Source: Castor canadensis (taxonomy: Eukaryota; Chordata; Mammalia; Rodentia; Castoridae). From it: a DNA stretch of 64,000 bases. The position numbers and the translations under genes are program-made. The DNA is taken from contig NC_133392.1 in assembly GCF_047511655.1 (NCBI RefSeq), forward strand, positions 28,196,001 through 28,260,000, written 5' to 3'. Below are positions 23,690 to 31,515 of the stretch, one piece after another. The number at the start of each line of letters is the position of its first letter. Position 1 is the first letter of the stretch. The notes beneath the pieces were generated by a model, which saw nothing but the letters and a program-made list of their open reading frames with translations, did not search any database and was not told the origin of the DNA.

Positions 23690-24640
23690 CTTATATTCAC
23701 AGATTCCAGGCCACGGGGTCCTCAGTCGCCAGCTTCACTGGAACTCGGGCCTCCCTGCGAGTTTCTGAGAGCTCAGCCCCAGCGGTGGCCAGGCCCCATC
23801 TCGGCCCCCACCCCGCATCCGGAACAGCTGGAGTCGGCCGGCCGGTACACTTTAGCCCGGCGCTGGGTTGGGCGGGGCCGGCAACCCGGCTTCGTCCCTC
23901 GCCCCAGCGGAGCGCAGCGGGAAAGCCCAAGTCGGCCCCGGTAGTCCCGGCACCCGGTCGGGTAGCTTTCGGACGCCAGTCATCAGATGAGCGGTGGCCC
24001 TATCGGGCCCCGAGAGCCGTGACCCGAGGAGAGAGTGTGCAAGATTGCGGAAGAAGGTAGGACGGTCGCTTCGTGCTCAGGCCAAGGGAGAAGCGCGCAG
24101 AGCCACCAACTAGTCCTCGCTCTCAGCGTAGGGCAAACTGAAGCCATCCGACTGCCCACCTCCCCCATCCGCTGGGATCCTCACCCGGGGCCCCAAGTCT
24201 CCCACCCAGGGCTGTGAAGCTGGCTCTGATCTCCCGCGGGCCAGCCCGGGGGAACTTCAGATTCCCCTTTCGCAGGAGCATGGCTCAAGGCTGGGGTGAG
24301 GGGCAAGAAGGTCCGGAAACAGGGGTGCTGGGTTCTTGATTTCGACTGAGCGAAGAAGTCCATGCTGGGCAGCAGTGGGGCCCACCCCGGCTCCTGTTCT
24401 TACCTGGCCCGCGCGGCGACCAAGTCCCTACCCGGTTGGAGTTCCTGCCACCCTTCTCGGGCTCCAAATCCCGGGTTGGAGATCCTGAGACCTCCGGGCT
24501 GGCGATCCTGAGACCTCCGGGCTGGCGCTGGCATCCCAGCCAGGCCGGCGGGAGGCGGGTGCGCAGGGAGCGCGGCTCTCAGTTTGGGGTGGGGGCGGTG
24601 GCTTTTCAGTCGCCCGAGGTTCGGGTGCAATAAAGGAGCA
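23690..24640. promoter_or_regulatory. CpG-rich region upstream of LBX1
   Basis: CpG and G+C density rise sharply compared with the DNA to the left, and no interspersed repeat is visible. In mammals a non-coding RNA (LBX1-AS1) diverges from this side of LBX1, so part of this island may serve a minus-strand transcript. I cannot place exons for it. The overlapping short open frames have no recognisable product. Confidence 0.5.
24481..24526. repeat. Perfect 23-bp tandem duplication
   Basis: A 23-bp unit starting GATCCTGAGACCTCC occurs twice head to tail with no mismatch, inside the upstream CpG-rich region. Perfect identity suggests a recent local duplication. Confidence 0.85.
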
Positions 24641-24775
24641 GCTAATGTAATTTACAAACAGCTCGGGCCGAGTGCGGCGCGGAGCCCGGACTGACAGGCG
24701 CATTAGGCAGGCTAATTCCAGCCGGCTCCTCCTACCCCCGGCCCGCTAATTAATGAGCTTCCCAACTTAGAGCCG
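24625..24775. promoter_or_regulatory. TAAT-rich upstream element of LBX1
   Basis: Within GC-rich DNA this stretch carries several homeodomain-type cores: CAGCTAATGTAATTTAC, ATTAGGCAGGCTAATTCC and GCTAATTAATGAGC. Their clustering just before the gene suggests a proximal regulatory element, possibly for auto- or cross-regulation. No alignment was available to prove conservation. Confidence 0.5.
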
Positions 24776-24784
24776 CTTGCATTG

Positions 24785-24950
24785 GACAGACAGAGAGTGA
24801 AAGAGAGAGCGAGGGAGAGGTAGAGAAGGAGAGAGACGGGGGGAGCTGAGAGGAGAGAAGAGAGGGAGGGAGGGAAAGAAAGAGGATAGGGGGAGCGAGA
24901 ACAGAGAGAAAGAAGAGAGAGCAGGGAGAAAGGAGAAAGAGAGAAGTGAG
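24785..24950. repeat. Near-homopurine (GA-rich) tract
   Basis: About 165 bp are almost purely A and G on the + strand, with only scattered C or T. The tract lies about 170 bp before the TATA-like box. Such mirror-like purine runs can adopt triplex structures and often vary in length. Confidence 0.75.
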
Positions 24951-24954
24951 GCTG

Positions 24955-25018
24955 CAGATAATTGATTACTCCTCGATCAAGGCTAACTTGTTAGCAATAG
25001 TCAATTGCCCCGTCTCTC
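24955..25018. promoter_or_regulatory. AT-rich core-promoter-proximal block
   Basis: Between the purine tract and the GC-rich promoter lies a block with GATAATTGATTACTCC, a GATCAAGG motif and TAGTCAATTG. The texture (balanced base use, paired AATTG/CAATTG cores) resembles a conserved transcription-factor cluster. Confidence 0.4.
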
Positions 25019-25119
25019 TACCTCCCCTCGCAGTCCGGGATCGGCGCCCTCGCCTCGGCTCTTCCAACTGCCGCCGCCAGGACCCGGGGCCAGGAGCCGC
25101 CGCGGAGCCACCTGACACC

Positions 25120-25127
25120 TTTAAATA
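25120..25127 (+). promoter_or_regulatory. LBX1: Candidate TATA-like box of LBX1
   Basis: TTTAAATA lies in an otherwise very GC-rich stretch about 290 bp before the ATG. If used, transcription would start near 25150, leaving a 5' UTR of about 270 nt. The motif is seen directly; its use as promoter is inference. Confidence 0.5.
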
Positions 25128-25149
25128 GCACCGGGGCTGGCGAAACTGG

Positions 25150-25417
25150 AGCCCAGCACAGCGCGCCCCGACTCCGGCCCCGGACTGCTGGAAGCCCCGG
25201 CGGCGGCGCCCGCGTCAGCGCTCTCCTCCCGGGGCCCCGCGCGGCTCTGCCTGGCTCAGCAACCGCGCTAATCAGCCCCGTGCCCACCCGCGCCCTGCCG
25301 GACGCGGCCTCCTTCCCTCCCCTCGTCGCTCTCCCGCACCCTCCCGCGTCCGAACTGCCCGCGGGCTGGGTCCCCGTGGCCCGAGCCTCCCCGGCCGGGC
25401 CCCCAAACGAGGCCCAG
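25150..25417 (+). other. LBX1: Probable LBX1 5' UTR
   Basis: This is GC-rich sequence between the TATA-like box and the ATG. The reading frame of LBX1 stays open upstream to a GTG at about 25280, but there is no in-frame ATG before 25418, so I do not extend the protein. The exact transcription start cannot be fixed from sequence alone. Confidence 0.5.
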
Positions 25418-26955
25418 ATGACTTCCAAGGAGGACGGCAAGGCGGCGCCGGGGGAGGAGCGGCGGCGCAGCCCGCTGGACCACCTGCCGCCGCCCGCCAA
25501 CTCCAACAAGCCGCTGACGCCATTCAGCATTGAGGACATCCTCAACAAGCCGTCTGTACGGAGAAGTTACTCGCTGTGCGGGGCGGCGCACCTGCTGGCC
25601 GCCGCGGACAAGCACGCGCCGGGCGGCTTGCCCCTGGCTGGCCGCGCTCTGCTCTCGCAGACCTCGCCGCTATGCGCGCTGGAGGAGCTCGCCAGCAAGA
25701 CCTTTAAGGGGCTGGAGGTCAGCGTCCTGCAGGCAGCCGAAGGTAGGCACCGCCGCTAGGTTCCCCTGCCCCAGTGCCTCGCGCTCAGTGCCCTGCTCAG
25801 TGCAGTTAGTGTCCTAAGCCTGTGCCCGCCCCTGCTCACGTCGGCTGTCAGGGCCCTCCAGCCTGAGCCGCTGGAGTGGAGTTAGGCGGGACAGGACCCA
25901 GTCCTTGCTATCTAGGGACCTGTGGGTAGGCCAGAGTCGGGATGATCTGAGGTTTGTGGGAACCCAAGCTCTTTCCGCAGTTTGCGTGCTCTGCCAGGCT
26001 CAGTCTGGTTCCCAGCGGCCTGGGTGCTCCCAGGCTTACTCCTGGTGTGTGGGGAATCTTTTGCTGGGACCTTCCAGGTAGGATAGAGTCTGGCATTTGG
26101 AAAGGGATGGAGAACCAACAGTTCGCACCACAATCGGGGATTCACTGACTTGGCTTTCTCCTGTTCTCAGAGACTTTGGATCTTTCAAACCAACTCTTAG
26201 ATACCTAGGGGCAGAGACCAAAACAAATTTTCCTTCGGATTTCCAGGAGACCAGAAAAAGGAGATTTGCAGTTGCCCAGATTTCCTCTGGTCTGGGAGGC
26301 GAAATCAAATTGGAAAGGCAACAGCTGTAGACTGAAGGCGATTTGGGCCTGGGTGGGGTGGGGAGTTACCGGCCAGAACCAGGGTGGGGTTTGCTCTCTC
26401 CTGATGCGAACCTACACTGTCATTTTCATTCCAGGCCGTGATGGGATGACCATCTTTGGGCAGCGGCAGACACCCAAGAAACGGCGAAAGTCGCGCACAG
26501 CCTTCACTAACCACCAGATCTACGAGTTGGAAAAGCGCTTCCTATACCAGAAGTACCTGTCCCCGGCAGATCGTGACCAAATCGCGCAGCAGCTGGGCCT
26601 CACCAACGCACAGGTCATCACTTGGTTCCAGAATCGTCGTGCCAAGCTCAAACGGGACCTGGAGGAGATGAAGGCCGACGTGGAGTCCGCCAAGAAACTG
26701 GGCCCCAGCGGGCAGATGGACATCGTGGCACTGGCGGAACTCGAGCAGAACTCGGAGGCCGCAGGCGGCGGTGGCGGCGGCTGTGGCAGGGCCAAGTCGA
26801 GGCCCGGTTCTCCGACGCTCCCCCCAGGCGCACCGCAGGCCCCGGGCGCCGGGCCCTTGCAGCTCTCTCCCGCTTCTCCTCTCACGGACCAGCGGGCCAG
26901 CAGCCAGGACTGCTCGGAGGATGAGGAAGACGAAGAGATCGACGTGGACGATTGA
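25418..26955 (+). CDS. LBX1: LBX1 homeodomain transcription factor, two coding exons
   Basis: The coding sequence is join(25418..25742, 26435..26955): 325 + 521 = 846 nt, 281 residues plus TGA, the same length as the mammalian LBX1 I know. Exon 1 gives the N-terminal part, including an eh1-type repressor motif FSIEDIL at residues 36-42, which in this family recruits Groucho/TLE co-repressors. Exon 2 gives the homeodomain (residues 125-184, with Trp48/Phe49/Asn51/Arg53 as W172, F173, N175, R177), a glycine run near residue 250 and an acidic C-terminus ending EEIDVDD. The start is the first in-frame ATG; its Kozak context is weak (C at -3, A at +4). LBX1 is a nuclear DNA-binding protein that specifies dorsal spinal interneurons (dI4-dI6) and migrating limb/hypaxial muscle precursors. 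I see no frameshift or stop, so the gene looks functional. Identification is by recognition of the whole protein; TLX-type homeodomains also have Thr47 (T171), but the flanking regions are LBX1. Confidence 0.98.
25743..26434 (+). other. LBX1: LBX1 intron 1 (phase 1)
   Basis: The donor reads AAG|GTAGGC and the acceptor is pyrimidine-rich, ending TTCCAG. The 692-bp intron splits the Gly109 codon (G|GC), and splicing restores the expected residues around GRDGMT. LBX1 is known as a two-exon gene with the intron just before the homeobox, as here. No repeat element is visible inside the intron. Confidence 0.95.
26482..26661 (+). other. LBX1: Homeobox of LBX1 (60 codons)
   Basis: These 180 nt encode residues 125-184. 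Helix 3 contains the invariant WFQNRR core with Gln50 and Asn51, so binding to TAAT-type sites is expected. Thr47 replaces the more usual Ile/Val, a feature shared with the TLX/LBX branch of NK-linked homeodomains. The homeobox lies wholly within exon 2. Confidence 0.97.
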
Positions 26956-27200
26956 GCGGCTCTCAGAATCTTGCGCCGGCCCGGTGCCCCTAGCGCCCGC
27001 ACGCTCGTCGCCTCCTGGATCTCGGACCCGACCGCTGAGGGGAGCTGGGACCTCCTCTGCAACTCCCGCCTCCTCCCACGTCCCCGGGCGCGGACTCGGC
27101 CCCATGGCAGCCTCCTCTTCCCTCTCGAAGCAATAAACCCGGTCTGGCCGGCCGAGCCGGCCGCCATACGCGGCCTCCGCCGCCTGGGAGCCCTGGCCGT
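26700..27200. promoter_or_regulatory. CpG-rich exon 2 / 3' UTR region
   Basis: High CpG density continues through the C-terminal coding part and the first 240 nt of the 3' UTR. This explains the long open frames on the opposite strand here (26520-27314 and 26542-27204 minus), which are shadows of the gene. Confidence 0.5.
27132..27137 (+). terminator. LBX1: Proximal poly(A) signal AATAAA
   Basis: A canonical hexamer lies 177 nt after the LBX1 stop codon in GC-rich sequence. It is a candidate for a short transcript form. Confidence 0.4.
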
Positions 27201-27257
27201 GCAATTCTGTATGGCTTCTGTATATTTAGACCTGCATAGCAGGTCCATCCCATTGCA
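27200..27257 (+). other. Nested inverted repeats in LBX1 3' UTR
   Basis: Three pairs nest in order: TGCAAT (27200) with ATTGCA (27252), ATGG (27211) with CCAT (27245), and GACCTGC (27229) with GCAGGTC (27239) around a 3-nt loop. The transcript could fold into an extended hairpin. The pairing is read directly; any function is unknown. Confidence 0.5.
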
Positions 27258-28006
27258 GCCTGATCTTTTTCGTTCTTTAAAAAATATAAATCTCAGAGAT
27301 TTCGATGATTTCAAGGCTCCCGGGCTGCCGGGTTGGCCCGGGGTGAGGCAGAATCGAGACCCGCGAACACTAACCTCGCGGTTAGAAAAGGGGGCAGCTT
27401 GGCTGTTTTGATTTTTCTCTGCATGTGGCGAATGTACCGGCCCGCTCCCTCCTCATCTCGCTAGGCCCATCACAGTTGACTTCTTTTATTTCCTTATGCC
27501 TTTTTTTTTCCCTGCGTGGGAAGGGAGTGAGGGGAACAGCCGGGTCCTGACTTGCAAGTTTCAAAATCGATCTTTCCTTCCCCCAGCGAGAGAAGTCTGT
27601 TTTCGATGCCATTTCTGCCTCCCAATGCCCACTAACATTATTTTTAAGATTCCTCCATCCCTTCCGCCTTTTCTCAGACTGACTGCTGGAGTCCGGCTCT
27701 TAGGGACAAAGCAGGGGGACATCCAACCAACCAACCATCGAAAACAGAACCCAAAGCCCTAGAATTATTTTTTACTCTTTTTAGAATTTTTTTGCATGTG
27801 ACAGAGACAGAGAGGAGGCCGACCCAATCCCTCACCCCCACCTCCCTTTGCAATTCTGGGTCTGTCTTGCCATCTTCAACGCCCTGCTCCTAGCTCAACC
27901 TGGCTAGACAAAGGTGGCCCGTTGAAGGTGGGTCTTGTATGTCCCTTCCCTGCTCCTGCCTTGCCCTCTCCTCCCCGGACTGTACCCGAGGCCTCTTTCT
28001 CCGATA

Positions 28007-28012
28007 AATAAA
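28007..28012 (+). terminator. LBX1: Distal poly(A) signal AATAAA
   Basis: A canonical hexamer within GATAAATAAAG is followed by a TTTTATT stretch and a GT-containing region (GTGTCTGAGTGAG). This is the better-supported end of the LBX1 transcript by context. Confidence 0.55.
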
Positions 28013-28030
28013 GTCTTTGCCATTTTATTA

Positions 28031-29149
28031 CAACCGGTGAACAACGTGTCTGAGTGAGTAGGCTCAATTCATGGAAGCAGAGGTAGGCTGAGCTTCTCCT
28101 CAAACCGGTCACCCCAGCCTTGGAGATTTGGGGGGAATTTCAGGGCAGGCATGAGAAGGAGGTGCAAAAGAGAAGCAATGGGAGGAGGTGCTTCTTGTCC
28201 CTAATCACCCAGCAGCTATTAAATGGCGGGGAGAAGCAGGCTTCGCCAGGTCCGGGTAAAACTCAAGGTTTGCAATACTGGCAGAAAACGCGTGTGTACG
28301 TGGGGGGCGTCATGGCACAAAATTAATTCCTGTGGGCAAAGGGTGAAGAGGAAATTTGTCCTGCGTTTCTGTGCCCCACTCCTGACTCTGCATTCTACCT
28401 GTGTTCCCACATACACAGGTTAAGCCCGGGGTGCACAGGCAGGTGTCACTCAGTGGGACATCAGGGTGGAGCTTGGGGGCTTCCAAGTTTTGGTCGCATC
28501 CTGAGAGCCTCATCCTTGGTGGAGGTGGGGCGGGGCGGGGGGGCAGTGAAGAAGAACGAAGATGAAGGCAACAAGAGCAGGCTGAATTGCACACATGGGC
28601 ACTGAGTGTGTGAACCCAAAGAGCTTGGAATTTAGGGTGAATTTCTAGTAACATTCACAAATTCTGGGCCCCAGACAGAGAAATGGATCTCTCAGGAATT
28701 CTGGATTTTTGCAGCGTTGGGAGAGTGACTGGACGGGGGTGGGGACTCAGGCCGCTTTCACTTTCCAGGACAGAGAGGGTTTCTCTCTGAGCTTTTGTTG
28801 TCGTTGAGCTGGCGAGTGGCCGCTGTCACCAGAGTAGGGTCCCGCCTCCGGGCCGCTCGGCTCTCTTTCTCCTCAAAATTGATGTGAGAAATGCGCATCT
28901 GGTCTCAGGCAGGCGATGGGGCCCCCGGGCCTGAGTCAGGAACGTGCGTGTCCGAGAGAAAACTAAGAGACAGCCAGAAACAGAAAAAACACGGTAGCAC
29001 AGAAAAACAGTCCAGAGCCGAGCCTGTGAGAGCCACAAAGACACAGGGAGGAGAGAGGGGGAAAGGACAATTTATAAACACCAAAAGAGAAAAGAGATAG
29101 GGAGACAGAGACAGAGGGGAGCAAAAGAGAATAGAAAGAGAGATTAGAG
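28031..29149. other. Intergenic after LBX1
   Basis: No repeat or exon is recognised. A G-rich run at 28519-28543 (GGTGGAGGTGGGGCGGGGCG) may form a quadruplex, and a GA-rich run occurs at about 29085-29170. Confidence 0.4.
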
Positions 29150-29470
29150 AGAGAAGAGGACTGGAGAAGGAAGGAGGCTGCGGGGCAGCCGCGCGGGTGT
29201 GCGGCCGGTTCCTCCCGGGCGACATAAATCGCCCTCTCTCAGGATGGATGGGTCTGTAATTCGGAGCGCGGACCATGAAGGCCGGGACGAATGGGCCCGG
29301 GCGGCCGCTGACAGGCGACAATAGCCGGGCCCAGCCCCCCGCGGCTCCCGGTGCGGGCACGGCCGTGGCCCTCCGCAGCCCAGAGCGCGCCGGCGCTGGC
29401 GACCATATGGTTTTTGAATTTTCTTCACAATTTGTAGACAATTTGATGGATTAGGTCCCCGCGCGCGCCT
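29150..29470. promoter_or_regulatory. Candidate conserved non-coding element
   Basis: About 1.1 kb downstream of LBX1, a block contains GGCGACATAAATCGCC, a ribbon of CpG-rich sequence and then a sharply different AT-rich part (CCATATGGTTTTTGAATTT ... CAATTTGTAGACAATTTGATGG). Mixed GC/AT composition without decay or repeats is typical of deeply conserved enhancers. The call rests on sequence texture. Confidence 0.45.
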
Positions 29471-29770
29471 CCCCGGCACAAAGGCGGCGCAGGGATCGCG
29501 GCGCGGCGGTCACCCGGGCATCTGCGCCCGCCGTGCGCACCACCCCCCGCCCGGCCCCCGCCCCGCGCCCGGAGCCCCGGGCCGCCCGCCCAACACGCCC
29601 ATGAATCCCAATGAAGCGGCCCTGGCACCTCCGGCCGCTCCCGGCTTCGCGGCCCTGGGCTGGGCCCTGCTGGGTCCCTTCGGGCTGGGGGCGGCGGCCT
29701 CGGGGCTGAGCCCACCCGAGCTGCGGCGCCCGCGGGGCGCGCAGCTAAGCAGGCGCATCGGGGCTGAGGA
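29470..29770. promoter_or_regulatory. CpG island downstream of LBX1
   Basis: This is very high G+C with dense CpG (CGCGCG, GCGGCGC and similar). Open frames cross it on both strands, for example 29601-29939 plus, but they have the Ala/Pro/Gly/Arg-rich composition forced by GC content and no recognisable domain. It could be the promoter of an unannotated RNA. Confidence 0.45.
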
Positions 29771-30010
29771 GAAACGGGGCCATTTATCCGCCCGTCTAGT
29801 TAAAGCGGGTTATTTGTTTGCTTCTCTGGCCTCCCCCTCCCCTCCCCTCCCCCTTTCCTCCTCCCCCTCCCTTCCCCTTCTGCCTTTTATTCTTTTGTCT
29901 CTAAATGGATTTAATGAGCCTGAAAAACATGACAATTGAATATAACCAAGAAATAAAAAATAACGAGGGAGGAAGGAAGGAGGAAAGAAAGAGGAAAAAA
30001 TGAAAGAAAA
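29740..30010. promoter_or_regulatory. Candidate conserved non-coding element
   Basis: It includes GGGGCCATTTATCCGCCC, GTCTAGTTAAAGCGGG, then a C/T-rich spacer and CTAAATGGATTTAATGAGCC followed by CATGACAATTGAATA. A GA-rich run follows (29965-30010). The ATTTA/TAAT cores and lack of repeats suggest a regulatory element. Confidence 0.4.
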
Positions 30011-30034
30011 AGATTAATGAAATAAACAGAGAAA

Positions 30035-30130
30035 TCAATTCAATTCAGCAAATATTTATTATGCGCAGGTAGCTAGGGAAATTGAAACGAACCAAATCAA
30101 GTTCCTGCCCTCAAGGAGCTCCCAGTCTAG
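30035..30130. repeat. Old L2-like fragment
   Basis: The pattern 'CAATTCAGCAAATATTTATT...GTTCCTGCCCTCAAGGAGCTC' matches the widely seen old LINE-type repeat with AAATATTTATT followed by a 'CCCTCAAGGAGCT' block. It is diverged. Family assignment is tentative. Confidence 0.4.
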
Positions 30131-31369
30131 TGGGCAGGCCCGGAAGCACCCTGGTCTCTACTAGGAGACCATGGCTTCGGGGCAGAGCAGAGCTAAAGGA
30201 AAAATTCGGAGCGACTGCTTGGGGTCCCAGGGTGGCGATGGCTTCATGGAGGAGGTGGCATGGGACCTCGCTTGGCCTTGAAAGACAGAAGTGATCCGTT
30301 GTTTCTATAGGCTAGAAAGAAGGACAAGTGGAAGGAGGACCTGGCCGTGGTGGACGGAAGGTGTACAAAAGGATCTTATTTAGGCTGAGCCCCAGCGGGG
30401 GAAGACGCTGGGTCCCCGCACAATTTTGGGAGTGGACCCGAGCCACAGTCACCTCTACTCTGCTTATTTCGATGCCTCGACAGGATGCCCTTGGGCTTCA
30501 GGACCCCCACCGACCCCTTGAGGTGATTGAGGCCCAAGAAGTGCAGTTTGGGGCTCACCTCCAGGCTCTATTAAGCAAGGGGCAGTAGGAAGTGGGCAAC
30601 TGAGAGTTAGAGCTGAGAGGCTTGGCCATAGGCGGAAGCGAGGGGCTAGGATCCAGGGAGGCCTGAGTTCTAGCCCATCTCTCCTTAGCTCTACGAGCTC
30701 TGATGACGGCTGATACCCGCTCGCGGTCAAGGTTTGCCCAATGCCCTTGGGCCTCTGGTGCTGCCGCTGGGACTCGTGATGCGAGAAGGGCATGGAACTC
30801 AAAGTTAGGGCCTTGGTCTTATCGGGTGCCTGCTAGGCCTTGTCTTGGCTGTGTGTAGTGTGTGTGCCCATGAGTGGGTTCCGTGGAAGCGGGGCATATG
30901 CACTGGTGTCTCTTCTTTGCATCTGAGTGTAAATTTGAATGTGGCATGAATTGAGTGAGGGGCTGTAGGCCCCACGCCCACTCTTTGGGCGAAGTTCGTT
31001 AAACTCGTCCCTTTAGCCAGAGTTCCATCACTGCCCAGGGCCATTGTTGATAAGTTTCCCCAGGAATCTGGCTTCTCTACGGACCCACTTTCGGTTCCCG
31101 GCCGCCCAGGGGAGACGGCTAGGCTTTGTTCTCACCCTTACCTATTGGGTCCCGGGGCTTCGGCGCAGCTTGCCAAGTCCCAGGACACAACTGGTCTCTG
31201 CTCTCAGAGCTGGTCACTACTCTGCGCGGACAGGCCGAGCAGTGCGGCTGGGGCCGGCTGCCTCGGCTTTCTCCGCTCCGCCTTCCCGGCTCGGCGGCCT
31301 GGCGGGCGGCGCCGGGTGAGGCCAGGAGGCGCAGTTCCTTATTTTACGAGGTGTCGGGCTGGTGTCAGA
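30131..31369. other. Intergenic, partly CpG-rich
   Basis: No repeat is seen. CpG density peaks near 31200-31330. The open frames here carry no recognisable domain. Confidence 0.4.
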
Positions 31370-31515
31370 CGCAGCTCCGATAAGTAATACTCCAGTCTGA
31401 GGGACCAGAACGTGGTAATTAATCCCAAAGACTTAAGTGTATTTTAGTTCAGGAGAAAAAAAATCACTAATTCAATCGTCCGGAAAATTGAAGTTTGATG
31501 CATGAGTCCCCCCTG
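31370..31515. promoter_or_regulatory. TAAT-rich candidate enhancer
   Basis: GATAAGTAATACTCC, GTGGTAATTAATCCC, CACTAATTCAATCG and GAAGTTTGATGCATGAG occur in a short repeat-free block flanked by GC-rich DNA. Several homeodomain-type sites in close spacing suggest a conserved enhancer. Confidence 0.45.

Larger units (their letters stand above)
26956..28030 (+). other. LBX1: LBX1 3' UTR (long form)
   Basis: The stretch runs from the stop codon to just beyond the second poly(A) signal. AATAAA occurs at 27132-27137 (177 nt after the stop) and at 28007-28012 (about 1.05 kb after the stop), so two mRNA forms are possible. The part around 27190-27310 has an inverted repeat and an AU-rich tail that look constrained. 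No repeat insertions are present. Which signal is used cannot be decided here. Confidence 0.6.

Noticed and set aside
25280-25417. N-terminal extension of LBX1 from an upstream in-frame GTG.
   Set aside because: Known LBX1 begins MTSKEDGK at 25418, and there is no ATG in the extension.
25020-25548. Minus frame of 176 codons over the LBX1 promoter as an antisense protein gene.
   Set aside because: High-GC composition only. An antisense non-coding RNA may exist here, but a protein is not supported.
26520-27314. Minus-strand open frames of 264 and 220 codons opposite LBX1 exon 2.
   Set aside because: They are antisense shadows of a CpG-rich coding exon; the Arg/Gly/Ala/Pro-rich text has no independent support.
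28905-29441. 178-codon minus frame past LBX1.
   Set aside because: Ser/Leu/Phe-rich text comes from a GA-rich strand; no domain or exon signals.
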